A stretch of DNA of 64,000 nucleotides. It comes from Desulfocarbo sp964620595. Its GTDB lineage: Bacteria > Desulfobacterota > Desulfarculia > Desulfarculales > Desulfarculaceae. Location of the stretch: contig CAZUHP010000001.1 of NCBI GenBank assembly GCA_964620595.1, positions 62,001-126,000 on the forward strand. Reading direction: 5' to 3'. Position numbers and translations under genes: made by a program. Of the stretch, positions 23,387 to 31,820 are shown in pieces. The notes below the pieces were generated by a model that was given only the letters and a program-made list of their open reading frames with translations, was not told the DNA's origin and searched no databases. Numbering within the stretch: the stretch's first letter is position 1; each line of letters opens with the position of its first letter.

Positions 23387-24346
23387 ATGCCGCCCAAACC
23401 GACGTTTAAATTCAATCCTGACCGCTGGGCGGAGGAAACGCAGACCTTGAGCCTAGCTGCCCGGGGCGCGTGGATCGAACTCCAGCGGGAGATGTGGCTG
23501 TCTCAAACCAGGGGACAGATCACGGCGACTGTGACCGACTTGGCGCGGTTGCTCAGGGCCTCGGTCGATCAGGCGAGGACCTGTCTCCAAGAGCTGGTGA
23601 GCAAAGGGGTGGTGGTGGCCGAGGCGGCTGGCCAAGAAGAAGGATGTAACGCACCGTGTAGCGCTCTTGTAACGCTGGAAGTAACGCAGCGTGTAACGCT
23701 GGCCTGCCCCTGGATGTGGAGAGAGGAAAAGCGCAGGCAACAAACTAGGTTGAGGGTGCGGCGGCACAGGAAGGGGAGGGCGTGTAACGCAGCGTGTAAC
23801 GCTGGCGGTAACGCTGATGTAACGCAAGATGTTTCCCCCTCTCCCTCCCCCGCCTCCCCCCCTCTCCCTTCCCCCCCCACACCCCCCCTATCTTGTACCC
23901 CCCCTCCACCCCCACCTTCTCCCCCTTCACACACAGTCGGCCAGGAGGCCGACAGCGCGCGTCTGCGTGGCAAGGCCAAGAAAGGCGGGGGAGGGGGAAA
24001 GACCCAGGCCATCGAGCAGGAGTTCGAAACCTGGTTCTGGCCCAGCTATCCCCGGGAGGGACGGCGCAACGCATCGAAGGCCAAGGCGCGGACCGCATAC
24101 AGGCGGGCCCGCCGCAAGGTCAGCCTGGACACCATCCGGGCCGGCCTGGAGGCCATGGTCCGCCAGTGGGAGAATCGCCACCTGGCCGAGTTTGTGCCGC
24201 GGCCCCCGATGCCCGCCACTTGGCTCAACCAGGAACGCTGGGACGCTGATTACTCCCTGCCGGCCGCCGGCGATGCCCGACGGCCCGCCAAAGGGGCCCA
24301 ACGCCCGGCCGGCCAAAGCTTGTGGGACGTGAGCCTCGATGAGTGA
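23387..24346 (+). CDS. Lambda-O-like replication initiator carrying the origin
   Basis: The protein has 319 residues. The N-terminal domain (FKFNPDRWAEETQTLSLAARG, then ITATVTDLARLLRASVDQAR) is a winged helix of the DUF1376/phage initiator type. The middle (about residues 86-185) is low in complexity: Cys-Asn-Ala and Val-Thr repeats caused by DNA iterons, then a Pro/Ser-rich segment. The C-terminal part (FETWFWPSYPREGRRNASKAKA) resembles helicase-loader-side regions of phage initiators. It should bind the iterons inside its own gene and recruit the DnaB-like helicase encoded next, with which it overlaps by eight bases. Confidence 0.75.
   Translation: MPPKPTFKFNPDRWAEETQTLSLAARGAWIELQREMWLSQTRGQITATVTDLARLLRASVDQARTCLQELVSKGVVVAEAAGQEEGCNAPCSALVTLEVTQRVTLACPWMWREEKRRQQTRLRVRRHRKGRACNAACNAGGNADVTQDVSPSPSPASPPLPSPPTPPLSCTPPPPPPSPPSHTVGQEADSARLRGKAKKGGGGGKTQAIEQEFETWFWPSYPREGRRNASKAKARTAYRRARRKVSLDTIRAGLEAMVRQWENRHLAEFVPRPPMPATWLNQERWDADYSLPAAGDARRPAKGAQRPAGQSLWDVSLDE
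23645..23825 (+). repeat. Nine iterons: probable prophage replication origin
   Basis: TGTAACGC or a one-base variant starts at 23645, 23657, 23668, 23680, 23692, 23783, 23795, 23807 and 23818. Spacings within the two clusters are 11 or 12 bases, about one helical turn. The copies fall in two reading frames of the initiator gene (Cys-Asn-Ala in some, Val-Thr in others), so selection acts on the DNA rather than the protein. Position inside the initiator gene copies the lambda O/ori layout. Confidence 0.8.
23832..23934 (+). other. Polypyrimidine tract beside the iterons
   Basis: About 100 bases are almost only C and T on the plus strand and encode a Pro/Ser-rich linker. The tract directly follows the last iteron. 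It may serve as the strand-opening or triplex-forming part of the origin. Confidence 0.5.
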
Positions 24347-25661
24347 GCTGCGCCTCCCCCACGATCTGGTCGCCGAGCAGGGCGTCATTGGCGGCTGCTT
24401 GGTCCACGGCGCCGAGGTGGCGGCCGCCGTGTTTGAGCACATTCAGCCTGAGGACTGCTACGAGCGGCGCCACCGCGCCATCCTGCTGGCCGTACACCAG
24501 CTCTGGGACCGCGGCGAGCCGGTGGACGAGATCACCGTCACGAGTTATTTGCACGACGCCGGCCAACTCCAGGCCGTGGGCGGGCCCGCCTTCTTGGCCG
24601 AATTGGCCGACATCGCCATTACCCCGGCCCACGTGGAGGCCTACGCCCGGCGGGTGGCGGACAAGGCCAGGCTGCGGAGGCTCATCAAGGCCTGTCAGAC
24701 CGTGATCGAGCAGGCATACAAAGGCCAGGATGCAGAGGCAGTGCTGGAGGCGGCGCAAGAGACCGTGGGCGAGGTGGTCGCCACCAAGCCGAGCAGCCGG
24801 GCTGTGTCCATGCGGGAACTGGTGCCACGGCTCTACGTAGAGGCCAAGGAGCGCCAGGAGGCCAGGCGCGACCCCAGGGCCGTTCTGACTGGGTTTGCGG
24901 CGCTCGATGAAGTCATCACGGGCCTGTACCCCGGCGAGCTGATTACCGTGGGCGCGCAGACCGGCATGGGCAAATCCAGCCTGCTGCTGGGTGTGGCCGC
25001 CAACGTGGCCATCCGGCAAGGGCGCCGGGTGCTGTACGTGTGCCGAGAACAACGGGCCGAGGCTCTGGCTGGCTGGCTCATATGCCGAGAGGGCAGGATC
25101 AATACCCGCAACTGGCGGGCGGGTCGCCTCAGCCCACATGAGGAGCGCCAGGCCAAGGCGGTGCGTCCCATCATCGAGCGGGCCCGCCTGCATTGGCTCC
25201 GGGTGACAGACCGCGGCGAGCGCGCCGTCAGGTCTATTCGGAGCCACGCCCGGGCCCTGCGTGGCGTGGCGCTGATTGTGGTGGACTACATCCAACTGCT
25301 GGCAGAGACACAGCGTCCGGAAGCGATCAGCGCCATAAGCACCGGCCTGAAAAACCTGGCCATGGAGACAGATGTTCCGGTGCTGGCCGCGAGTCAGCTC
25401 AACAGAGAAGTTGACCGCCGCGAGGACAAGCGGCCGGTACTGGCGGATTTGCGCGGGTCCGGCACCATCGAGCAAGATTCTGACGTCATCGCCTTGCTGT
25501 ACCGGCCCAGCTATTATGACCCTCTCGACCAGGACCGGACCGTCCACGTCCTGGTCGCCAAGAACCGGGGCGGGGCACGGACACCGCTGAAGCTGGCGTT
25601 CTGGCCGGAATTCGTCCGGTTTGAGGACTGCGAAGAGCAACCACAAGCCAGCATGTTCTGA
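24339..25661 (+). CDS. DnaB-type replicative helicase
   Basis: The protein has 440 residues, normal for DnaB. The N-terminal DnaB domain opens LPHDLVAEQGVIGGCLVHG. The RecA-like domain has Walker A GAQTGMGKSS near residue 206, the altered YVCREQRAEALAGWL where cellular DnaB has Ser-Leu-Glu-Met, Walker B VDYIQLL, and DLRGSGTIEQDSDVIALLYR containing the arginine finger region. It unwinds DNA at the fork. Gene order initiator-helicase resembles P22 genes 18 and 12. Confidence 0.92.
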   Translation: MSELRLPHDLVAEQGVIGGCLVHGAEVAAAVFEHIQPEDCYERRHRAILLAVHQLWDRGEPVDEITVTSYLHDAGQLQAVGGPAFLAELADIAITPAHVEAYARRVADKARLRRLIKACQTVIEQAYKGQDAEAVLEAAQETVGEVVATKPSSRAVSMRELVPRLYVEAKERQEARRDPRAVLTGFAALDEVITGLYPGELITVGAQTGMGKSSLLLGVAANVAIRQGRRVLYVCREQRAEALAGWLICREGRINTRNWRAGRLSPHEERQAKAVRPIIERARLHWLRVTDRGERAVRSIRSHARALRGVALIVVDYIQLLAETQRPEAISAISTGLKNLAMETDVPVLAASQLNREVDRREDKRPVLADLRGSGTIEQDSDVIALLYRPSYYDPLDQDRTVHVLVAKNRGGARTPLKLAFWPEFVRFEDCEEQPQASMF

Positions 25662-26495
25662 GCCCCAGGACCCGCCGCTCAAAAAAATGCTTTCCGGCTT
25701 CATTAACCACATCAGCAAGATAGGCTCAATCTCGTATTTAGGAGTCCAGATTCTTTTTCTTTTTGCTATTGACATCCCAAAATGGAATGGTCCACATATA
25801 GAGACAAGCCGTCTCGCTGATCCCCAAAAAACCAGCAACCACGCCACGTGCTGACAGGCCAAGCGCCAGGGCCACCGGCGAGAGCCCGACTCCTCCCCTC
25901 CCGGGCGTTCACCTTCCCGGCGTTCTACTCACAACCCACACACCAGACACGCCAGCCACGCGCCAGCAATCCTACCTCTGCGTTGGGCATTGGGGGAGAG
26001 GCGAGATCGGGTGGGATTGCCCGAGCGTGGCCGCCAGCCGGTAGTGATTCTTGATATTGGCGTCCAGACAGGCAAGCGATAGGCGTTGCCTATGTCGTCG
26101 GATATTGGGGCCGGAGGCCAGGCCGGAAAAAGCCCCAGGTCCCGGACACATAGAGACAGCGGCCGCCACCTGTGGTGAAATGTGGTGAAACCGCCCCGGC
26201 CAGCCAGAACCCGCCCCGCCGCCAGGTGTCGGCCCAGCGGCCACCCCGGGGGTCAGGGGGGACGGGCCTCTCGCGTCAAGTAATCAAGCCCACACACAAA
26301 ATGCGCAATATTTTTGGGTTTGGCTAACGCCTTTGAGACGGCCAGTTACTGCCCTGCCTCGTTTTAGTCAATAATAACAGGATGATATGGTATTTGATGG
26401 TGGATGTTAGGGTAACGGCCTTTCCGGGATACCTAGGTTTTCGCTTTTCCCGGGGCGCCTCACCTGTCGTATTCCGAACAATCGAAAAAGCAGAT
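25662..26495. other. 830-base non-coding stretch between early and late regions
   Basis: No convincing gene is seen. 25680-25850 is unusually A+T-rich for this phage. A plus-strand frame (25687-25854, 55 codons) lacks a ribosome-binding site, and one minus-strand frame reads VVAGFLGISETA, helix-turn-helix-like but without a start. The paired TGGTGAAA motif is at 26173-26190. The interval probably holds late control elements or a decayed gene. Confidence 0.5.
26173..26190 (+). repeat. Internal copy of the paired TGGTGAAA motif
   Basis: Two TGGTGAAA octamers with a 10-base period, as beside attL and attR. Its role far from the ends is unknown. Confidence 0.5.
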
Positions 26496-26539
26496 TTGTC
26501 AAATTGCCATTGACAATGGTACGAAATCCGACGTATGAA
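26496..26539 (+). promoter_or_regulatory. Late promoter with overlapping operator
   Basis: TTGACA (26510-26515) and TATGAA (26534-26539) are 18 bases apart, about 15 bases before the terminase leader. The -35 is one arm of a perfect inverted repeat TTGTCAA-N7-TTGACAA (26496-26516), so a repressor or activator may bind here and control the late operon. Confidence 0.55.
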
Positions 26540-26556
26540 GGGCATGGAGGCATACC

Positions 26557-27096
26557 ATGGGTAGGGGTAAGCGCAAGCTGAAATACCAGATGATGAGCCG
26601 GGCGGAGCGCGAGGCATATATCGCTGAGCGGACGGTGGCCGGCTGGGGGCCGTCGCAGATAGCGCGGGAGCTGGAGTATGCGGGCCACAGCCGGGTGAGC
26701 CAGCTTTTGCGGACCGAGCGGGTGAAGGCGCTGATCGAGCAGTACCAGCGCAAGGTCATGACCGCGGCGGCGCAGAAGGTGGGCGAGGTGGGCACGTTGG
26801 ACGATGACGAGCCCGAGGCGGGCGATGTGGCCCTTCCAGAACTCAAGGATTTGGCCCTGGTGCGTCTGGGGGAGGTGCTGCGCAAGGGGACCTTCTTGGG
26901 CAAGCCGGTGGACACCAAGGACATGGTGCGGGCCATGTGGGAGGTGTTGGACCGGGACCCGGAGACGGCCAAGAAGAAGGCCTCGGCCAAGGACAGCGGC
27001 GGCGGGGCCGGGGGTGGGGCGGGGCTCTTGACCGAGGAGCGCTTGCGGGAGCTTGAGGAGGGGGCGGGCGTGGCACCGCCCGATGTTTTGCAATAA
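26557..27096 (+). CDS. Terminase small subunit (putative)
   Basis: The protein has 179 residues. The N-terminal part has a helix-turn-helix (YIAERTVAGWGPSQIARELEY, then SRVSQLL) as in DNA-recognising small terminase subunits; the rest is acidic, with a glycine-rich linker near the end. GGAGG precedes the ATG. Position two genes before the large subunit supports the call. Confidence 0.65.
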   Translation: MGRGKRKLKYQMMSRAEREAYIAERTVAGWGPSQIARELEYAGHSRVSQLLRTERVKALIEQYQRKVMTAAAQKVGEVGTLDDDEPEAGDVALPELKDLALVRLGEVLRKGTFLGKPVDTKDMVRAMWEVLDRDPETAKKKASAKDSGGGAGGGAGLLTEERLRELEEGAGVAPPDVLQ

Positions 27097-27107
27097 GGAG
27101 GCATGGC

Positions 27108-27380
27108 ATGCCCGTGGTGACGCGAGAGAAGGAATTTCACTCCTTGGTTCCGCCCAAGGTGAAGAAGGAGAAGGCGCCGAAGCCGGTCGATGTGGGGCCG
27201 AGCGGACCCTGTCTCTATATCCACGAGGTGGAGGTGCCCGAACTCAACCGGATGAAGGTGGGCGATACGTTCACCGCGACCATCAAGGGCAAGCTGGTGA
27301 GCACCAGCCAGCGCGACAGCGAGCGCGGCGGCAGCCGGCGCAGCTACGATGTTGAGGTGCAGGCCATCAGCTTCGAGTAG
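27108..27380 (+). CDS. Small hypothetical protein between terminase genes
   Basis: The protein has 90 residues: a basic N-terminus (PKVKKEKAPKPVD) then a beta-rich domain (YIHEVEVPELNRMKVGDTFT) typical of short proteins near the terminase of podoviruses. Function unknown. Confidence 0.5.
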   Translation: MPVVTREKEFHSLVPPKVKKEKAPKPVDVGPSGPCLYIHEVEVPELNRMKVGDTFTATIKGKLVSTSQRDSERGGSRRSYDVEVQAISFE

Positions 27381-27383
27381 GCA

Positions 27384-28910
27384 ATGACCGCAGCACGGGA
27401 ACATATCCGGGAGGTGGATCAGGCGCAGTGGGAGAGGTTAAAGCCTGTCCTGGCCAAGAGCAGGCGCTCTTTGCGTACTTTTGCCCGGGCCTTCTTCCCC
27501 AACCGGTTCACCCGGCGCTTCAACAGCATCCATGATGAGTTTTTCCGCCTGGTGGACGACGACAGCCTTCCCCGGGTGGCCATCGCGGCGCCGCGGGGGT
27601 GGGGCAAGACCACCTTGGACAGCATCGTGCTGCCGATCCGGGAGGCGATCTTCCGCAAGCGCAAGTTCATCGTCCTGGTGAGTTGCACCGGGGATGTGGC
27701 GGCCAGCAACGTGCGCAACGTGGCCTGGGAGATGTTGTCCAACCAGCGGATCAAGGCGGTGGCCGGCAACCTGAAGGGCCCTGTGTGGGCGGAAAGCTCG
27801 GGCAACATCATCACCAACACCGGCGTGCGCATCTGGGCCCGGGGCGCTGGGCAGCAGATTCGCGGGCTCCTGGAGGGGGACAGCCGGCCGGACCTGGTGA
27901 TCGTGGACGATTTGGAAGACCCCGAGCCCTACCGCCTGGGCAGTGGCAAGGAATATGAGGCCCAGCTCGAGGACTGGTTCTACGCGGACCTTATGAACTC
28001 CCTGGCCCAGACCGGGGCCCGGGTGATCCTGGTGGGCACGGTGCTGGCCGACTACAGCCTTTTGAATCAGCTTCTTGAAGACCCGGAATGGGCCTCCGTT
28101 CGCATAGAGCTGTGCGACGACAACTACCGCAGCCATTTCCCTGACTACAAGACCGATGAGGAAGTGGCGGCCCTGGCCGAATCCTTTGCCCGGCGGGGCC
28201 AATTGGACGTGTTCTACCGGGAGTACCGCAACCTGGCAATCGCGCGCGAGGACGCGGTGTTCACCCAGGATTTGTTCAAGCACTGGAAGCCCGAGGACCT
28301 GGAGGGGCGCTTCATCGACCGAGTGGTGATCGTGGACCCGGCCAAGACGGTGAAGGTGCATTCCGACTCCACCGCCATAGAGTGCTGGGGGTTCGACGCG
28401 ATAAGGAACCGCATTTACCTGCTCGACCTGGTGAACGCCAAGCTCTATCCCGAGCAGATTTACGAGGAAGCCTACCAGATGGCCCTCCGCCACAAGACGG
28501 TGAATATCGGGATGGAGGTGACCAGCCTGAACGAGTTTATCACGTACCCCTTCAACAACTTCCTCCGCGCCCGGGGCTACCCGGCCGTGGTGGAGCTTCG
28601 GGCCCGGGGCAGGAAGCAGGATCGCATAGCCCAACTGGCGCCCCTGTACCGCATGGGGGCGGTGTACCACCATCCCGAGAAGCGTATCCATGGGCCGCTG
28701 GAGTCGCAGCTTCTTACCTACCCGCGAGGCCGGCATGACGACTGCATAGACTGCGCGGCCTACATCCTGGAGATGTTCAACCTGGGGGCCAAGTTCTTTT
28801 CACTGCCCGAGCAGGAGGATGAGAAGGCCTTGGAGGAGGAGCTGGCCATGCTCGACAAGATGGACGAGGAGGCCGGCCCGCTGGGCGACGGCTGGCGCGT
28901 TGCGCCGTAG
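27384..28910 (+). CDS. Terminase large subunit
   Basis: The protein has 508 residues. The ATPase has Walker A in AAPRGWGKTTLDS near residue 70, a Walker B DLVIVDDLED and a coupling motif VGTVLADYS. The nuclease has the first acidic residue in VVIVDPAKTVK and late acidic residues in RHDDCIDCAAYILEM. It pumps DNA into the procapsid and cuts the concatemer. Confidence 0.93.
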   Translation: MTAAREHIREVDQAQWERLKPVLAKSRRSLRTFARAFFPNRFTRRFNSIHDEFFRLVDDDSLPRVAIAAPRGWGKTTLDSIVLPIREAIFRKRKFIVLVSCTGDVAASNVRNVAWEMLSNQRIKAVAGNLKGPVWAESSGNIITNTGVRIWARGAGQQIRGLLEGDSRPDLVIVDDLEDPEPYRLGSGKEYEAQLEDWFYADLMNSLAQTGARVILVGTVLADYSLLNQLLEDPEWASVRIELCDDNYRSHFPDYKTDEEVAALAESFARRGQLDVFYREYRNLAIAREDAVFTQDLFKHWKPEDLEGRFIDRVVIVDPAKTVKVHSDSTAIECWGFDAIRNRIYLLDLVNAKLYPEQIYEEAYQMALRHKTVNIGMEVTSLNEFITYPFNNFLRARGYPAVVELRARGRKQDRIAQLAPLYRMGAVYHHPEKRIHGPLESQLLTYPRGRHDDCIDCAAYILEMFNLGAKFFSLPEQEDEKALEEELAMLDKMDEEAGPLGDGWRVAP

Positions 28911-28928
28911 TAGTGGGAGGAAAGCCGC

Positions 28929-30122
28929 ATGAATCCCCGCGTGACCGTGATGCGAGACGATTTGGGCCTGGTGACCGGGCCACCGGAGCGGGCGGTCTTC
29001 TCCACCCTGGAGGATGTGGTGGCCGCGGCTGGCGCGGAGCCGGTGCGGGTGGTGGTGGCCAACGAGCTGACCGCCAGCAGCGATATGAGCGTGCCGGCCA
29101 ACCTCACCCTGGAGTTCACCAGCCAGGGCAGGCTGAACGTGGCGGCCGGGGTGACGGTGACCATCCTGGGCCATGTCTTCGCCCCGGCCAGGCGGATTTT
29201 CGAGGGTGCGGGCACGGTGGTGTTCGAGTCGGACTCCTGCGTGATCTTCCCGGGGTGGTGGGGCTCCGGCGATGGGGTTCGGATCGGCAAACTGGAGAGC
29301 ACCCAGGTCACCGTGGTGAACCTGGCGGCCGACCAAGTGGCCGCTGACCTAGCCGATATTGCCACCCTGCGGGCCGGGGCCGCCGACGTAACCGGGACCA
29401 TCACCGCCGGCGGCCGGATCACCGGCGTGGAGGTCTACGAGGGGTCCATGCGGGTGGGGACCGACCGGGTGGCCAAGGCTGGCGACACCATGCTTGGCCC
29501 CCTGTTCCTGGCGCGCTACCCCGAACTGCCCAACGAGGCCGCCCACCGGGCCTACGTGGAGGATATGTTCAGCTCCCTGAAACTTCAGGCCGAGGCCACC
29601 AACAGCTTCGGCATCCTGATTTGGGGTGGCGCCAACAAGATCGAGGCCGCTCGGCCGCTGGACGTGATCGGCTTCGTGGATGGGTACGGGATCACGGTAA
29701 CCAAGGGAGCGGCCCTGCATTTCACCGACGGGGCCGCCGAGTTTTCGTTTGTGGACGACGCCGGCAACGCGGTGGGGATCGGCGACGAGAACGGGCTGGT
29801 GTTCGCCTTGAACGAGCATCCGGGGAGTGCGACCCTGGCCGCGGCGGACAGCGTGCCCAGCGGACGGCGCACCATCAGAGTCTCCGGCGACGGCGGCGCG
29901 GTGGACCTGACCAGCAACCCCCAGGTGGTTCCAGGCAGTTTTGACGGCCAGCAGCTCTACATCGTGGGGGACGACGACACCAATACCGTCGAGCTGGACC
30001 ATGGCGACGGCCTGGCCCTGGTGGGCGGCGCCCCCATCGTCTTGGGGGCCGGCGACTGCCTGGCCCTGCGCTGGGATGACGCGACTTCCACTTGGTGCGA
30101 GATGTTCCGCGCCAACGTGTAA
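28929..30122 (+). CDS. Putative tail fibre / receptor-binding protein
   Basis: The protein has 397 residues, rich in beta-strand and glycine. The middle segment TITAGGRITGVEVYEGSMRV, then VAKAGDTMLGPLFLARYPEL is the Gly-Asp-Thr-Met-type repeat seen in fibre proteins. The C-terminal domain is beta-rich with IVGDDDTNTVELDHGDGL, often seen at the tips of fibres. It probably binds the host surface. It sits between terminase and portal, not near the tail genes. Confidence 0.6.
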   Translation: MNPRVTVMRDDLGLVTGPPERAVFSTLEDVVAAAGAEPVRVVVANELTASSDMSVPANLTLEFTSQGRLNVAAGVTVTILGHVFAPARRIFEGAGTVVFESDSCVIFPGWWGSGDGVRIGKLESTQVTVVNLAADQVAADLADIATLRAGAADVTGTITAGGRITGVEVYEGSMRVGTDRVAKAGDTMLGPLFLARYPELPNEAAHRAYVEDMFSSLKLQAEATNSFGILIWGGANKIEAARPLDVIGFVDGYGITVTKGAALHFTDGAAEFSFVDDAGNAVGIGDENGLVFALNEHPGSATLAAADSVPSGRRTIRVSGDGGAVDLTSNPQVVPGSFDGQQLYIVGDDDTNTVELDHGDGLALVGGAPIVLGAGDCLALRWDDATSTWCEMFRANV

Positions 30123-30135
30123 AGGGAGATAGGCC

Positions 30136-30753
30136 ATGAAAAACATGTGGCAGCCAGGACAGGGCGACGTTGAGGCCACCAAGGCCAACATGCGTGACAT
30201 CATCCAGCACCACGAATCCACCAACGAGGGCGAGATGGCGGTGGGTGAGATATGGCACGACGTGGCCGCGGACAGGCACAAGATGAAGCGGGCGGCCGGG
30301 GTGCATCTCATCGCTTCCGACGTGGACCTTCAGGCCCTCAAGACCCGCGTGGACGTGGAGACCGACGCCAACGGCAAGAGCATCAAGCGGGTGCTGGTGC
30401 AGCAGGCCAGTCCGCCGGCCACGGATGCGGATGAGATCGCCCTGTACTGCAAGGAAGTGAACGGGGTGCCGGAGTTCTTCGTGCGCGCCGAGAACAGCGG
30501 GGTCGAGATACAGATCACCGAGAACGGCAAGCTGGCGGCGCCGGCCTCCACCGAGCCCCGGTTTCTGGCCGAGCAGGCGGATGATCCCTCGGTCCCGGTC
30601 GACCAGGGCGTGCACTATGCCAAGGACGACGGGTCCGGCAATACCGAGGCGTTTTTCAAGAGCAACGCCGGAGTGGTGCAGCTCACCAGGGGCGGCCAAG
30701 TGGCCGTTTCCCAGGGCGACATTGCCATGGTGGCGCAGCATCTTCTGGGCTAA
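30136..30753 (+). CDS. Structural protein, fibre-associated (putative)
   Basis: The protein has 205 residues. It contains SPPATDADEIALYCKEVNGVPEFFVRAENSGVEIQIT-like text, a module repeated in many phage fibre and head-decoration proteins. GGGAG precedes the ATG. Exact location in the virion is not known. Confidence 0.5.
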   Translation: MKNMWQPGQGDVEATKANMRDIIQHHESTNEGEMAVGEIWHDVAADRHKMKRAAGVHLIASDVDLQALKTRVDVETDANGKSIKRVLVQQASPPATDADEIALYCKEVNGVPEFFVRAENSGVEIQITENGKLAAPASTEPRFLAEQADDPSVPVDQGVHYAKDDGSGNTEAFFKSNAGVVQLTRGGQVAVSQGDIAMVAQHLLG

Positions 30754-30800
30754 AAGCAGCTCCTGGGCGGCGGCGGCACCCGCCCCTGGGAGGCATAAAG

Positions 30801-30821
30801 ACCCCCACGGTTAGCAAGGAG
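30801..30821 (+). repeat. Repeated structural-gene leader, copy 1
   Basis: CCACGGTTAGCAAGGAG preceded by ACCC ends eight bases before the ATG at 30830. It also occurs at 37822-37843 and 37927-37947; the last is eight bases before the capsid ATG. Each copy also has GGCGGCACCC a short distance upstream. Confidence 0.75.
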
Positions 30822-30829
30822 AGAGGTCC

Positions 30830-31186
30830 ATGCAGACCACCATTCTTGACAAGCTGCTGTCCGGCAGCACCAATGGGCGGCCCATCCTGGTGGCCGCCAA
30901 CGCCAGCCCGGGCACCCTCATCCATACGGCAGTGGCAGGCACCGACAAAAAGGACAAGGTGTGGCTCTACGTCCACAACAATGACACCGAGGAGCGCCTG
31001 CTCACCCTGGAATGGGGCGGCACCGCCACGGGTGACCAGATCAAGCTGAAGATCCCGGCCCAAGGCTCCCGGCCGGTGGAGATTCCCGGCTACCCGTTGA
31101 ACAACGGGCTGAGCATCCGGGCCGTTGGGGACGCGGCCAATGTGCTGGTCATCGAAGGCTTCGCCCAGGAAATCGAGCAGGGGTGA
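30830..31186 (+). CDS. Probable high-copy virion protein
   Basis: The protein has 118 residues and is beta-rich (VWLYVHNNDTEERLLTLEWGG, then GYPLNNGLSIRAVG), the compact type of phage decoration or fibre-base protein. It uses the same leader as the capsid gene, suggesting strong translation. No exact family recognised. Confidence 0.55.
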   Translation: MQTTILDKLLSGSTNGRPILVAANASPGTLIHTAVAGTDKKDKVWLYVHNNDTEERLLTLEWGGTATGDQIKLKIPAQGSRPVEIPGYPLNNGLSIRAVGDAANVLVIEGFAQEIEQG

Positions 31187-31189
31187 GTC

Positions 31190-31810
31190 ATGCCTTCCCG
31201 TTCCCGTAGCAGACTGTTTGATGTCGGTGGCTCTGGCGCTCTCCCTGGGTGTGAGCTGGTGGAGGAAAAGTGGTTTTCTATAACCACCCCCACGGCCTAC
31301 GCGCTTTACACCCCCCAGATCGCGCTGGCGCCGGCCCGGCAGTACGACCTGACCAAACACTTCCTCCTGGTGGAGACCTTTGGCGATCTTTACGACGCCT
31401 CCTTGGGATACAATCTGTTCCAAGCCCGGTTCTGGCTGGACCCCCACAACCCGCGCATAACCGGCCGGGTAAAGAGCGACGGGTCCAACCGGACCTTCAG
31501 CTACTTCCGGGCCAGCATCTACCGGGTGCCTGATGGCTGGGCAGTGCACCAGGCAGCCTCCGCGCTCACCTTCAGTGGTTCGGGATTTCAGAAGACCGCC
31601 AACATCACCCTGCCTGGCAAAGTGGATAGGCTGAAGTCCTGGGTGCATTCCAACGCTCTGGGCCGCCACTTCAGCAACGAAGTCAATAACAGTTCGGCTT
31701 GGGGGTTCAGCCAGAAGCTCACCACCAACAACAACCTTAAAGTCACGGTCAACTACACCACCAACCCTGATCTTTTCTATTGGCCGTGGTTCGTGGTCTA
31801 CCCCGTCTAG
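31190..31810 (+). CDS. Hypothetical structural protein
   Basis: The protein has 206 residues, rich in aromatic residues and asparagine (FWLDPHNPRITGRV, YWPWFVVYPV), typical of beta-structured virion proteins. It is four bases after the previous gene. Function unknown. Confidence 0.5.
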   Translation: MPSRSRSRLFDVGGSGALPGCELVEEKWFSITTPTAYALYTPQIALAPARQYDLTKHFLLVETFGDLYDASLGYNLFQARFWLDPHNPRITGRVKSDGSNRTFSYFRASIYRVPDGWAVHQAASALTFSGSGFQKTANITLPGKVDRLKSWVHSNALGRHFSNEVNNSSAWGFSQKLTTNNNLKVTVNYTTNPDLFYWPWFVVYPV

Positions 31811-31820
31811 GAGAAGGACG

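Noticed and set aside
23645..23825. A repeat cluster that could be mistaken for a CRISPR array or tandem protein repeat
   Set aside because: Units are 8 bases with 3-4 base gaps, inside a gene, in two frames and without spacers; iterons explain it better.
25687..25854. 55-codon plus frame (MLSGFINHISKIGSISYLG) in the early-late gap
   Set aside because: No ribosome-binding site and no neighbouring coupling; reported only as part of a non-coding stretch.
28929..30753. Diversity-generating retroelement acting on the fibre genes
   Set aside because: No reverse transcriptase gene, template repeat or adenine-biased variable repeat was seen.
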